Shown: positions 36,284 through 43,913, counted from the stretch's first letter. The stretch is 64,000 nt of DNA from Methanobacterium sp. (GCA_030017655.1 JASEIM010000001.1:62001-126000), one strand, 5' to 3'. Numbers and translations are program-made. The notes: generated from the letters alone by a model not told the origin.

Positions 36284-36952
36284 TCATAAATAATTTTTTA
36301 TCTTCTTCCAGTCTTCTATCTGTAGTAGAAGTTTTCTATTAACCATTCCAAGCCCTCCGCAATGGTACATCGCAAAAAGAAGAATTCCATCATAAAGCTT
36401 TATTGGATTCTGGGTCACCAGTTTCTTCATTGGGTCATTTCTTAACCCGTAAATATGGGCCATGGCATCGTATGCCTTTTTTCCAAGGGTGATTATGATT
36501 TTGGGCTTTATGATATCTATATTGGGTTTTAAAAATTCTGCGGCGTTTTCTTTTATCCATTGAGCTTTTATTTTCCCTGCCATTTCTTCACCTTCCTTAA
36601 GTCCCAAAATTACATTGGTGAAAAAACAGGGTGCTTCATGGTTGGGTTTACTTGGAGTACCTATATCTATTCCTATTTCATTAAAAAGAATCCTTAAACT
36701 GGTATTTGTCGGAGTATTATCTTTATGTGCGCCTTTTGTTTCCCTGTAGTATTTGACTGTGCCCCAATCCTGTCCAATGAGCATGATATCAGCATTCAGG
36801 TTCCCTTGCCATCTGCACCATGGCCCTATATGGGTTTTCTGGTCATATAATCCGTTATCTACTTTTGAGGGGTTTACAAGTCCTTCAGGGAATTTATAGT
36901 TTTTACGCTTTTCTACGAGCTTTTTATATGCGGTTTCCTTTTCCATAGTCAC
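36284..36952 (-). CDS. Uracil-DNA glycosylase superfamily protein
   Basis: 222 aa. ADIMLIGQDWG (about residues 55-65) aligns with motif A of the UDG fold, FFTNVILGLKEGE with the middle region, IIKPKIIITLGKKAYDAM with the strand before the recognition loop, and MYHCGGLGMVNR with motif B (normally HPSxxNR-like). The usual catalytic Asp/Asn and the HPS triplet are changed (GQDWG, YHCGG), so it may act on another damaged base. Start is GTG 36952 or ATG 36946. Confidence 0.65.
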   Translation of the reverse strand: MTMEKETAYKKLVEKRKNYKFPEGLVNPSKVDNGLYDQKTHIGPWCRWQGNLNADIMLIGQDWGTVKYYRETKGAHKDNTPTNTSLRILFNEIGIDIGTPSKPNHEAPCFFTNVILGLKEGEEMAGKIKAQWIKENAAEFLKPNIDIIKPKIIITLGKKAYDAMAHIYGLRNDPMKKLVTQNPIKLYDGILLFAMYHCGGLGMVNRKLLLQIEDWKKIKNYL

Positions 36953-36979
36953 GTTCTTTAAAATAAATTATTCAGAATC

Positions 36980-37159
36980 TTATTTAATAAATTTGAGTTT
37001 CTTATCTACTAAACACATTGCATTATCTCTTAAAATAACCCTTTGAGCTTTATGTTTTCCAGATTTAACAATAACTTTGATATCAGATATCCTTCTGGCT
37101 TCTCCGATAATTCTATCTCTTTTTATGATAGTTCCAATATCTTTGTAAACATTTGACAT
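36980..37159 (-). CDS. Small 59-aa protein cotranscribed with the RHH regulator
   Basis: An ORF below the usual size cut-off: ATG 37159, stop 36980. The product begins MSNVYKDIGTIIKRDRIIGEA, continues RRISDIKVIVKSGKHKAQRVI and ends LVDKKLKFIK. It is basic (about 14 Lys/Arg), beta-rich in prediction by eye, with no Cys pair. The ATG follows the stop of the RHH gene directly (TAA-ATG), indicating translational coupling. Family not recognised; a nucleic-acid-binding partner of the regulator is a guess. Confidence 0.5.
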   Translation of the reverse strand: MSNVYKDIGTIIKRDRIIGEARRISDIKVIVKSGKHKAQRVILRDNAMCLVDKKLKFIK

Positions 37160-37498
37160 TTAGATCCCTTTTAAACGACCTTCTTTTTCCAGTTCTTCTG
37201 TTATCTGGAGCACTAATTCTAAATCAAGCTCTAAATCTTCAGCCACTTCAGATATGTAGGCTTCATCATAACTTCTATAATAACCTAAAATTTCCTTTTT
37301 AGCATCTTCATAGTCAATATCACGAATTTTAATTACTTTCGTGGCCTTTAATTTATCTCTTACAGATTCTCTTATAAAATCAGACATGCTAAGAAAGATT
37401 CCTGCTTCTATCAAGTTTGATATTTCTTCATATTCGCGGGGTGTTAATTTAGTCCCCACGGTTTTAGCATGCTTTATTTCATCATTTTTTACTGCCAT
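37160..37498 (-). CDS. CopG/RHH-type DNA-binding protein
   Basis: 112 aa. HAKTVGTKLTPREYEEISNLIEAGIFLSMSDFIRESVRDKL (residues 9-50) has the strand-helix-helix plan of ribbon-helix-helix repressors common in methanogens. The C-terminal half (DYEDAKKEILGYYRSYDEAYISEVAEDLELDLELVLQITEELEKEGRL) is a small winged-helix-like or oligomerisation segment. A near-perfect palindrome in its promoter suggests autoregulation. Confidence 0.65.
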   Translation of the reverse strand: MAVKNDEIKHAKTVGTKLTPREYEEISNLIEAGIFLSMSDFIRESVRDKLKATKVIKIRDIDYEDAKKEILGYYRSYDEAYISEVAEDLELDLELVLQITEELEKEGRLKGI

Positions 37499-37508
37499 GA
37501 TTTAGTTA

Positions 37509-37526
37509 TATATAGTTAACCATATA
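37509..37526. promoter_or_regulatory. Candidate RHH operator overlapping the TATA box
   Basis: An 18-nt dyad centred on GTTAAC, TATATA-GTTAAC-CATATA, with only one mismatched pair. It lies 11 nt upstream of the RHH gene and overlaps the minus-strand TATA-like TTTATATGG (37520-37528). This is the expected arrangement for an autorepressor blocking TBP. Inference only. Confidence 0.4.
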
Positions 37527-37683
37527 AACATATGCTTTAGTCATTGATTGGTAAATAACGCAATTATAGACTTTATTCATGCTTAAATGCAATAAATAAG
37601 CTGTTTTTTGTATAATATAATTTAAAGAGTTTTTGCAGATATTAAAGTCTTTCTTAACTCTCAAAAAAAGAAGAAGAGGTGAT

Positions 37684-38358
37684 TTATCTTCTAAATCTAT
37701 ATAATCCTCCCAGTATCATTAGCAATGCTATTAATAAATAATTTATTGGCATTCCTGTTTCCTGCATGGGTACTTCAGCAGCAGATACTGTTGGTGGTTC
37801 GCCAGCAGCAGCAACAGTTACTCTGGGTGCTTCTTCACCAGCAGCTGCAATTTCTTCAGAAATGATTTCTTCACCTCCAGCAGCTCCCGGATTAATAATA
37901 GGGGGCTCTTCACCTCCAGCAGCTCCCGGATTAATAATAGGGGGCTCTTTACCTCCAGCAGCGCTTGGTGTTTCATTAGTCTGGTTAGTCTGATTTGTTT
38001 GATTTGTCTGGTTAGTCTGATTTGTTTGATTGCATGGTGGACATGGTGGACATGGTGGGCATGTTTTGTTACATGTTTTATTAAAGCATGGATTTACATG
38101 TTTTTTACATTTATTTACATGTTTAAACCATTTTACGGGTGTAGTTGTTTGGCATTTTTGCTTACAATTAAAAAAATTATAACTACATTTTTTATTCCAT
38201 TTATGGTCCTTATCATGTTTTATATTCTTATTATCGCTGTATTTGGACTTAAATTCTTTATGTGTATTGCATTTTTCAACTGGGTGTGCGGATATTGCTC
38301 CAGTAAGTCCTAATGCTATTATGAGGGTAAATAGCATTACAGCAATTTTTGTCTTCAC
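37684..38358 (-). CDS. Secreted/anchored low-complexity surface protein with sequon repeats
   Basis: 224 aa. Signal peptide at residues 1-24 (IAVMLFTLIIALGLTGAISA). Residues 25-95 are Lys/His/Cys-rich. CPPCPPCPPC follows, then a run of about seven consecutive NQT/NET sequons, each a potential N-glycosylation site, then two 13-residue PPIINPGAAGGEE repeats, an AAAGE-rich segment, and a C-terminal helix (INYLLIALLMILGGLYRFRR) typical of a membrane or sorting anchor. Start is GTG 38358 with GGAGGTGA 4 nt upstream, a perfect anti-16S match, suggesting strong expression. Role in the cell envelope is inferred. Confidence 0.7.
   Translation of the reverse strand: MKTKIAVMLFTLIIALGLTGAISAHPVEKCNTHKEFKSKYSDNKNIKHDKDHKWNKKCSYNFFNCKQKCQTTTPVKWFKHVNKCKKHVNPCFNKTCNKTCPPCPPCPPCNQTNQTNQTNQTNQTNQTNETPSAAGGKEPPIINPGAAGGEEPPIINPGAAGGEEIISEEIAAAGEEAPRVTVAAAGEPPTVSAAEVPMQETGMPINYLLIALLMILGGLYRFRR
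37868..37945. repeat. Two exact 39-bp tandem repeats in the surface-protein gene
   Basis: Units at 37868-37906 and 37907-37945 are identical and encode the 13-residue PPIINPGAAGGEE repeat. A third, partial copy follows from 37946. Such repeats can vary in copy number by slippage. Confidence 0.8.
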
Positions 38359-38622
38359 ATTTTCACCTCCGATAATACCTTATAAATAATTAGTATGAAA
38401 TCCTATAAAAAATTTTTTAAAAAAACTTTATTTTAAAGGTCGCGAACTAAAAATAGAGATATTATTACCTTTTGTAACTATATTAAACGGAAATAAAATA
38501 GAATTAATCAAATTAAAATAAATTAAGATACAAAAACTTTAAAAAAAGAATTTAAACCAGAAAAAACTTTAAGATTTTTGATTATAAAAAGAAATAGATG
38601 CTATTAATCTTTTAACATATTT

Positions 38623-39198
38623 TTACTCTGCAGAAATTATTTCTTCAATCTCAATGGACATTTTTTCAGAATTTTCAATAAATTCAACCAATTTAACCTC
38701 TAAATCATCCTCAAAACTGATGATTCTTCCCATTAAATCTTTAAATTCAGCTGAATCTTTGAGTTTATTGAATTTAACCTTTAAATCGTTAATATGAAGG
38801 ACGTTTTTATTGATTTCTTCTGAGCTTTCTTTTAAAACCAATAAATCTCTGGTTAGCTCCTCTTTTAGACCTAACCTTGCAGGGTTATCTTTTTCCCATA
38901 ATTTTTTCAATAATTTCAACTTGCTACCTGCAGTTTTATCTTTAATAATATCCATGTTTAATTGGGCTAATTCAATATTACCTCTAATAATGGGGTTTAT
39001 TTTTTGCAAAAACGTTTCCCTATTTTTTTCTACGTGACTCTTATAGAGGGATTCTCCAACTAAATAACCCAGCAGTGCACCCAGAAGAACAATAAGAGTG
39101 CCTAAATAAGAGGAATTTGGGAACAGGATAAATATGATTATTAAAATTGAAATCCCAATACCTGTTAAAAGGATCCAGTTATAGAAATGGATATTCAT
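38623..39198 (-). CDS. Membrane-anchored coiled-coil protein
   Basis: 191 aa. Two hydrophobic helices at residues 8-27 and 30-50 form a hairpin anchor. The remaining ~140 residues are charged and helical with heptad character, especially at 125-190 (EEINKNVLHINDLKVKFNKLKDSAEF). No conserved domain recognised. Monocistronic by position. Confidence 0.55.
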   Translation of the reverse strand: MNIHFYNWILLTGIGISILIIIFILFPNSSYLGTLIVLLGALLGYLVGESLYKSHVEKNRETFLQKINPIIRGNIELAQLNMDIIKDKTAGSKLKLLKKLWEKDNPARLGLKEELTRDLLVLKESSEEINKNVLHINDLKVKFNKLKDSAEFKDLMGRIISFEDDLEVKLVEFIENSEKMSIEIEEIISAE

Positions 39199-39330
39199 CT
39201 TACCGCCTGAACTAAAGAGTAATATTAAGTTATTTATTGCCAGGTATTATATATCTGCTGGTTTGGCTAATTCGCCTCTAAAAAAAATAGTTAAATAGGT
39301 ATTTAGGTAAATACCTATTTTTGCAGCTTT

Positions 39331-39810
39331 TTAAATTGCTTTGCATGAACCATTTTTAAGCCTTTTTTGGGTTTGATCCTGTTTTTTCAATGTATTAACA
39401 GATTTATTTTGTTTTTTCAGTTGTTTTTGTGTTTTTTGCTGAACTTTACTTGTTGTCTTGGCTTTTACTTTCAACTTTTTTTGAAGCTGAATTTTCTTCT
39501 GGTTCTGTTTTTTATCAGCCATACAATCGCAATCTTTAATTTTCAACTTCTTTTGAAGCTGAGTCTTGTTTTGGTTCTGTTTTTTAACAGATGTACCATC
39601 ACAATCTTTTACTTTCAACTGCTTTTGGATTTGAGATCCTGTTCTGTTCTGATCTCTGGTCTGATTTGTGGTGCAATTGCTATCTTGTGTCTTCACCTGT
39701 TTTTGGAGCTGAGTTTGAGTTTTAAGTGGTGTGTCACTGTTTGCTGCAAATGCAGGTATTATACTAACCAACATAGCTAGAGCACATAATAAAGCTATTG
39801 ATCTCTTCAT
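39331..39810 (-). CDS. Secreted Lys/Gln-rich repeat protein
   Basis: 159 aa from ATG 39810, chosen because AGGAGGTGA (perfect anti-SD) lies 5 nt upstream; an earlier ATG at 39828 is in the leader. Signal peptide at residues 1-23 ending AFAA. The mature part is almost entirely K, Q, N, T, arranged in about three imperfect units of the form QLQKKLKxKDCDxxxxKKQNQ, each with a Cys-containing DCD. Strongly basic, so it may coat polyanions or the pseudomurein wall. No known family. Confidence 0.65.
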   Translation of the reverse strand: MKRSIALLCALAMLVSIIPAFAANSDTPLKTQTQLQKQVKTQDSNCTTNQTRDQNRTGSQIQKQLKVKDCDGTSVKKQNQNKTQLQKKLKIKDCDCMADKKQNQKKIQLQKKLKVKAKTTSKVQQKTQKQLKKQNKSVNTLKKQDQTQKRLKNGSCKAI

Positions 39811-39856
39811 ATGTCTCACCTCCTTCATGTTGGGTACATTGTAATGAACGAACCTA

Positions 39857-39872
39857 CTATATATAAATTATC
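39857..39872 (-). promoter_or_regulatory. Candidate TATA box for the Lys/Gln-rich secreted protein
   Basis: Minus-strand reading AATTTATATATAG, a good archaeal TATA element about 50 nt before the start codon and followed by a leader carrying the AGGAGGTGA site. Confidence 0.4.
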
Positions 39873-40462
39873 CCAAATTCATCCCTAATCTCAAATTTAA
39901 ATCGAAAATATTCTTTTTACTTAAAAATGATCGAAAATAGTTCCTTAAAACTAATTATACACAAAATAAATGGAATTTATCTCTAAAAGCTAATCCTCCT
40001 TTGAATAAAGAAAAGTTATGCATAAGCCCATTAAGGGATAAAATGATCACTTAAGGAATGAACATAAAGGAATTAGTGTATTATTAGAAATATTATGATT
40101 CATTGGCTTTACTTAAAAGCTGCTGGATAAAAACGCTAAATATTCAAATTTTAAAGGATTTAGTAAGGTATTAATTCAAAAAATCTTTGTCTTAATAAAG
40201 TATCATGAAATCCTTAAATTCGCCCTCAACCTTTTTTCCTTGAAAAAAGTCCTCAAACACAGAGTGTTTTGGGCGCAAAAATTCTACGAATTTTGAGCGG
40301 ATTGATCAAAATGATCTCTCGAAAATCTGTCAAAATTTTCAATTTTGACGCAGCAAATTGGAAGATTTGCATGCTTCGATTTTCGGGGGGCACAAATCAA
40401 AGATTTGTAAGCATCGCTCACAAATTATTGTTTTTTTCGCTGCGGTAAATAGAATTCAATTA
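39873..40462. other. Gene-free region with a palindrome cluster at its right side
   Basis: About 590 bases without a credible gene. The left two thirds are plain AT-rich DNA. From about 40221 the base composition changes and a cluster of short hairpins begins (separate entry). Confidence 0.5.
40231..40408. repeat. Cluster of seven short palindromes, mostly with 3-nt loops
   Basis: Perfect inverted repeats at 40231-40249, 40255-40269, 40278-40294, 40329-40349, 40353-40370 and 40392-40408. Arms are 6-9 nt and the loop is 3 nt in all but the 40353 unit (6 nt). A further long-range pairing joins CGAAAATC (40320-40327) to GATTTTCG (40378-40385), nesting three of the hairpins. The same architecture occurs as two hairpins inside the neighbouring acylphosphatase gene. 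Confidence 0.75.
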
Positions 40463-40789
40463 TTAATATAAAACGCGGAAATCGTTGAATTCTCCAGTAT
40501 ATTTTTCCCATTTGATATCTAAGTCAGTTACTTTGGCATAAGAAGGTCCCTTTTTAACGAACTTAATAGCCTTATCCACGGCTTCTTTTTCGCCCTCAAA
40601 AATCTTCGATTTTTGTGGTTCAGAAAATCCTTGATTTTCTTCAACCTCAAAGACAGCTTCAACTCGCCCATCGGGGAGATTGCGCACCCAACCATTTACA
40701 CCATACTTCTTGGCTTCGTTTTTGGTGTTTCCGCGGAAGTATACTCCCTGGACTCTTCCAGAAATTATTACATGGGCTCTAACTTTCAA
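40463..40789 (-). CDS. acyP: Acylphosphatase with a 17-residue in-frame insert
   Basis: 108 aa; acylphosphatases are normally about 90-92. The catalytic loop GRVQGVYFRGNTKNEAKK carries Arg20 of the family, and NGWVRNLPDGRVEAVFE supplies the catalytic Asn. It hydrolyses acyl phosphates such as carbamoyl phosphate. Residues 49-65 (VEENQGFSEPQKSKIFE) interrupt the usual VEAVFEGEKEAV, lying in a surface loop after strand 3, so the fold may survive. The inserted DNA (40595-40645) is made of two palindromes. The 5' third is duplicated at 41614-41739. Confidence 0.85.
   Translation of the reverse strand: MKVRAHVIISGRVQGVYFRGNTKNEAKKYGVNGWVRNLPDGRVEAVFEVEENQGFSEPQKSKIFEGEKEAVDKAIKFVKKGPSYAKVTDLDIKWEKYTGEFNDFRVLY
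40595..40645. repeat. Palindromic element inserted in the acylphosphatase gene
   Basis: 51 bases, a multiple of three, containing two perfect hairpins: 40597-40615 (8-nt arms, TTC loop) and 40622-40640 (8-nt arms, CTT loop). It codes for the extra 17 residues of the enzyme. The hairpins share the arm-NNN-arm design of the nearby intergenic cluster. Confidence 0.7.
40661..40786. repeat. 126-bp direct repeat, copy 1 (5' part of acyP)
   Basis: Matches 41614-41739 with two mismatches (at 40664 and 40779). Offset 953 bp. Covers the acylphosphatase codons for about residues 2-43. Confidence 0.9.
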
Positions 40790-40813
40790 TTTACCAACTC
40801 AATTTAGATAATA

Positions 40814-41185
40814 TTATAATAAAATTGATTTACATTCTTCTAAAAACAATTCAGCACCATCAATTATAATCTTTGCTTCTTCTTCATCTAATTTTGGAAA
40901 TAAACCATAATCAGCTTCTTCGCGATCTTCTTGAGCTCTTGTTAGCAAATCAAAAAGTTCTTTTTTAAATTCCCCTTTTTTAACCAATTCAAGCCCAAAT
41001 TGTGAAATTAATCCTCTATGTGTCCTTGGATAAATATCTTTTTCTGCTAATAAAGCCTTGGCTGCAAAAAACATTGCATAATATGCTCTACTCACCGCAT
41101 CACCATAGAATTCATTTTTAAAAAGAGTTCTGGCTGCTTCAAGCTTTTCATATGCATTTTTCATTAGAATTCCAGCTTCATCCAA
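40814..41185 (-). CDS. HEPN-domain toxin of a HEPN-MNT pair
   Basis: 123 aa, all helical. DAVSRAYYAMFFAAKALL (about residues 29-46) and LTRAQEDREEADYGLFPKLDEEEA (about 86-109) are the conserved HEPN (PF05168) segments. The RxxxxH RNase motif of HepT is not evident; the R-x5-EADYG element of the alternative group is present. In HEPN-MNT systems the HEPN protein acts as an RNase toxin inhibited by AMPylation from the MNT partner. It overlaps the upstream MNT gene by 8 nt, so they are cotranscribed. Confidence 0.8.
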   Translation of the reverse strand: MDEAGILMKNAYEKLEAARTLFKNEFYGDAVSRAYYAMFFAAKALLAEKDIYPRTHRGLISQFGLELVKKGEFKKELFDLLTRAQEDREEADYGLFPKLDEEEAKIIIDGAELFLEECKSILL

Positions 41186-41489
41186 GCACTACACCCTCTT
41201 TTTTAATAGTAGAAATAAAATGGGTATCTTTTAGTGTTTCATATTCTTTTTTAGAAATAACTTTGGCTGATATATAAGTACCAGACTCAAGCAGTGCCTC
41301 GCTTACTTTTTTCATGATTTTGTTCTTTGTTTCTCTTTTTTTACCAGATATTATTAGAAGATCTATGTCTGAATCATCTGTATCCTCTCCACGGGCAACA
41401 GAACCAAATAATATTATTTCTTCTATTTCAGGATAATCAAGTGAATTTGAGAACTCTTCAGCTATTCTTTTTCTGTTCATTTTAACCAT
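41178..41489 (-). CDS. MNT-type nucleotidyltransferase antitoxin
   Basis: 103 aa. EIILFGSVARGEDTDDSDIDLLII (about residues 23-46) has the complete GS-x9-DxD catalytic motif of minimal nucleotidyltransferases, so it should be able to transfer AMP. First gene of the HEPN-MNT pair. Two in-frame ATGs (codons 1 and 4) are possible starts. The pair is bounded on both sides by the 126-bp acylphosphatase repeat. Confidence 0.82.
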   Translation of the reverse strand: MVKMNRKRIAEEFSNSLDYPEIEEIILFGSVARGEDTDDSDIDLLIISGKKRETKNKIMKKVSEALLESGTYISAKVISKKEYETLKDTHFISTIKKEGVVLG

Positions 41490-41547
41490 TTAACTATATG
41501 TAATGGAATTATTAAAACTTTATTGATTGTATATATTATTTTGATAT

Positions 41548-41745
41548 TTATAAATTAGAACTTGCTAATGAATATTCATTTTTTTTGCCAGTATCAAAAC
41601 CATAAGTCTCCTTAACGCGCCCATCGGGGAGATTGCGCACCCAACCATTTACACCATACTTCTTGGCTTCGTTTTTGGTGTTTCCGCGGAAGTATACTCC
41701 CTGGACTCTTCCAGAAATTATTACATGGGCTTTAACTTTGAACAT
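41548..41745 (-). pseudogene. Truncated duplicate of acylphosphatase
   Basis: 65 codons. The first 45 residues match the acylphosphatase N-terminus apart from the start (MFKVKAHV against MKVRAHV), then the protein diverges into an unrelated tail (KETYGFDTGKKNEYSLASSNL) and stops. The catalytic Arg and Asn are kept but half the fold is missing, so it is probably non-functional. The 126-bp core is nearly identical to copy 1, implying a recent event. Confidence 0.75.
41614..41739. repeat. 126-bp direct repeat, copy 2
   Basis: Second copy of the acylphosphatase 5' segment; brackets the HEPN-MNT module together with copy 1. Confidence 0.9.
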
Positions 41746-41820
41746 CCATCACCTAGTCATAATTTATATTTTGAGATTGTAATATAATTTTAATATGGTA
41801 TTAGAGGGGCGGATGCTTTA

Positions 41821-43173
41821 GTGGATAATAAACTAAAAAGAGATCTATTAATAGTGGGAATTTTAGTCTCATTCCTTACACCATTTGTAAGATCATCCAT
41901 TAATCTGGCACTACCTTCTCTAGCAGTAGAATTTGATTTATCTGCCCTATTTTTAACATGGATATCCACAATATATCTGCTAGTTAATGCCATACTATAC
42001 ATTCCATTTGGTAGAATTGGGGATATCTACGGGCGAAAACGCATATTCCAATATGGATTAATAATTTTCACCTTAAGCTCATTTATATCCGCCTTCTCCA
42101 TATCTGGGGAAATGTTCCTTTTAATCAGGATTTTTCAGGCAATAGGAAACGCAATGATATTTGCTAACTTGAATGCCATGATATCATCAGCATTTCCTGA
42201 AAATGAAAGAGGTAAGGCCTTTGGATTAACATCGATGGGAGTCTTTGTAGGCCTAATATTTGGGCCAATACTTGGAGGGGCCATCACAGAAATTGTGGGA
42301 TGGAGAACCCTGTTCTACCTAGATACCATAATAGGGATAATAGCAGTATATGCCATAACACGATTTAAATATGATTGGGTAGATGCAGAAGGAGAGAAAT
42401 TAGATTTAATAGGTTCATTTCTTTTGGGCGCCTCCATTATAGCCATAATTTACGGTATTTCGAATCTAACCCACAGATATGGCATATTCCTTTTAATTGG
42501 AGGAATAATCACACTATCATTATTTTATTTAGCTCAAAAAAGAGTTGAATTTCCTTTAATTAATTTAGACTTGTTTAAAAGTAAAAGTTTCACCTTTGGA
42601 AACATCACCGCATTTATAAATTACGGCGCATTCGTATCTGTAGGGTTTATTCTAACCCTCTACTTGCAGTATCTAAAAGGTTATCATCCCCTTAATGCTG
42701 GTCTAATAGTTTCTGTTCAATCGATTATGATGGTGCTCATATCTCCATTTGCAGGGAGATTATCGGATAAAATCGACCCAGCAAATGTATCAACCGTGGG
42801 AATGGTTCTAACAACCATTGGTGTAGCTTTAATGACGTTGATAAATTTCCAAAATGCCCTATACTTGGGGGGAATTTCTCTAATTATTTTTGGGGCAGGA
42901 ATAGGTTTATTCTATGCTTCAAATACCAAGGTGGTTCTTAGTGCAGTGGATAAAAAGTATTTTGGAGTAGCTTCAGCAACATTAAGCGATATGAGATCCA
43001 TTGGACAGATATTTGGAATGAGCATAGTAACGTTATTTATCGCTGCTGTTTTGGGAGATGCCCAGATTATGCCATCCAATTATCCAGGGCTGATTATGAG
43101 TCTTAGAATGTCACTGGTTGCTATTGCTGCTTTAAGTGTAATTGGAATTTTCACATCCATATTTAAAGATTAA
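41821..43173 (+). CDS. MFS efflux transporter
   Basis: 450 aa with 12-14 hydrophobic helices. Motif A is FGRIGDIYGRKR; motif C-like GLIFGPILGGAITE is in helix 5. Relationship to the DHA2 exporter at 9.4 kb is evident but distant. Start is GTG 41821 with GGGGCGG about 12 nt upstream. Probably a proton-linked drug exporter; the substrate is unknown. Confidence 0.78.
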   Translation: MDNKLKRDLLIVGILVSFLTPFVRSSINLALPSLAVEFDLSALFLTWISTIYLLVNAILYIPFGRIGDIYGRKRIFQYGLIIFTLSSFISAFSISGEMFLLIRIFQAIGNAMIFANLNAMISSAFPENERGKAFGLTSMGVFVGLIFGPILGGAITEIVGWRTLFYLDTIIGIIAVYAITRFKYDWVDAEGEKLDLIGSFLLGASIIAIIYGISNLTHRYGIFLLIGGIITLSLFYLAQKRVEFPLINLDLFKSKSFTFGNITAFINYGAFVSVGFILTLYLQYLKGYHPLNAGLIVSVQSIMMVLISPFAGRLSDKIDPANVSTVGMVLTTIGVALMTLINFQNALYLGGISLIIFGAGIGLFYASNTKVVLSAVDKKYFGVASATLSDMRSIGQIFGMSIVTLFIAAVLGDAQIMPSNYPGLIMSLRMSLVAIAALSVIGIFTSIFKD

Positions 43174-43470
43174 AAAGATAAATTTTTCTTTTTTAGCAAT
43201 TTTATCAACTTATTATGGGCAGAATAGCTTAATAATTAAGATTTAGATTTAATCATTTATTATAATAAATTTTTTAGTAAAATTGGATATATTATTTTTT
43301 ATTAGGAAAAAAACGAAACTATTATTTGATTGTAGGATCAATAAATATAGACTTAGACATACATTTCAAGTGTAAAATTTTGTTTTTTCTTGTGTTATTA
43401 TAAAGATTTAATATAGTCTTAAAAATATTTTATTCTTCATTATAGGAGTTATATTAAAATTTAAGGTATC

Positions 43471-43605
43471 TTAACCATATTTAGAATGTTTAAGTACATA
43501 TTTTTTTGCTAGTTCTGTATTTAAATGGTTATTTGTTGGATAATTTTCTACCACAACTTTTTTTAAGGTGCAGATAAGGGACAGATAAGGATTCTCTGAA
43601 AGCTT
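43471..43605 (-). pseudogene. 44-residue ORF fragment without start codon
   Basis: Minus-strand frame between two stops with no ATG near its 5' end. It reads KLSENPYLSLICTLKK, then VVVENYPTNNHLNTELAKKYVL, and ends KHSKYG. The composition is protein-like (balanced hydrophobic and polar residues), unlike random AT-rich translation. It looks like the C-terminal remnant of a lost gene; family not recognised. Confidence 0.25.
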
Positions 43606-43679
43606 TTAGGAGCCTTTATTTTCGATTTAAAGCATTATTAATGAAGCTTTAAAAATATTTTTTATTTTTATTTTTCTGA

Positions 43680-43913
43680 TTACTCCTTTTGAATGAATTC
43701 TCTAATTTCCTCTATTTCATCTGCAAGTTCTTCCATTTTTTTGGCTTCTATTAATTCAATGTAGGTTTTAGATAGATATCCAAGGGCTCTAATCATCTTT
43801 ATTTTAATTTCTTCATTTTTGGGATCTTTAATCCTTCCAGACTTGATTTTTTCTGATAATGAATTAATCTGTTCTTCAATTATTTTAAGGGATTTAATGA
43901 GAATAAATCCGAA
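43680..43913 (-). pseudogene. Coiled-coil ORF fragment of about 77 residues, start missing
   Basis: Frame open from 43913 to a TAA at 43680. It contains IIEEQINSLSEKIKSGRIKD, then PKNEEIKIKMIRALGYLSKTY, then ELIEAKKMEELADEIEEIRE. Charged, helical, clearly protein-like. No ATG, GTG or TTG occurs in frame before the conserved part (the first ATG is internal, at about residue 44), so it is a truncated gene or uses a rare start. Confidence 0.4.

Noticed and set aside
37766..38313. Opposite-strand open frames over the surface protein
   Set aside because: They mirror the repeated codons of the real gene, have no RBS and only low-complexity or hydrophobic translation.
39367..39780. Plus-strand hydrophobic Leu/Phe-rich frame
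   Set aside because: It is the complement of the Lys/Gln-rich secreted protein, whose strand has a signal peptide and a perfect RBS.
40231..40640. Palindrome cluster as a REP/insertion-sequence end or CRISPR
   Set aside because: Arm sequences are all different, no transposase gene or terminal repeats are nearby, and there is no constant repeat.
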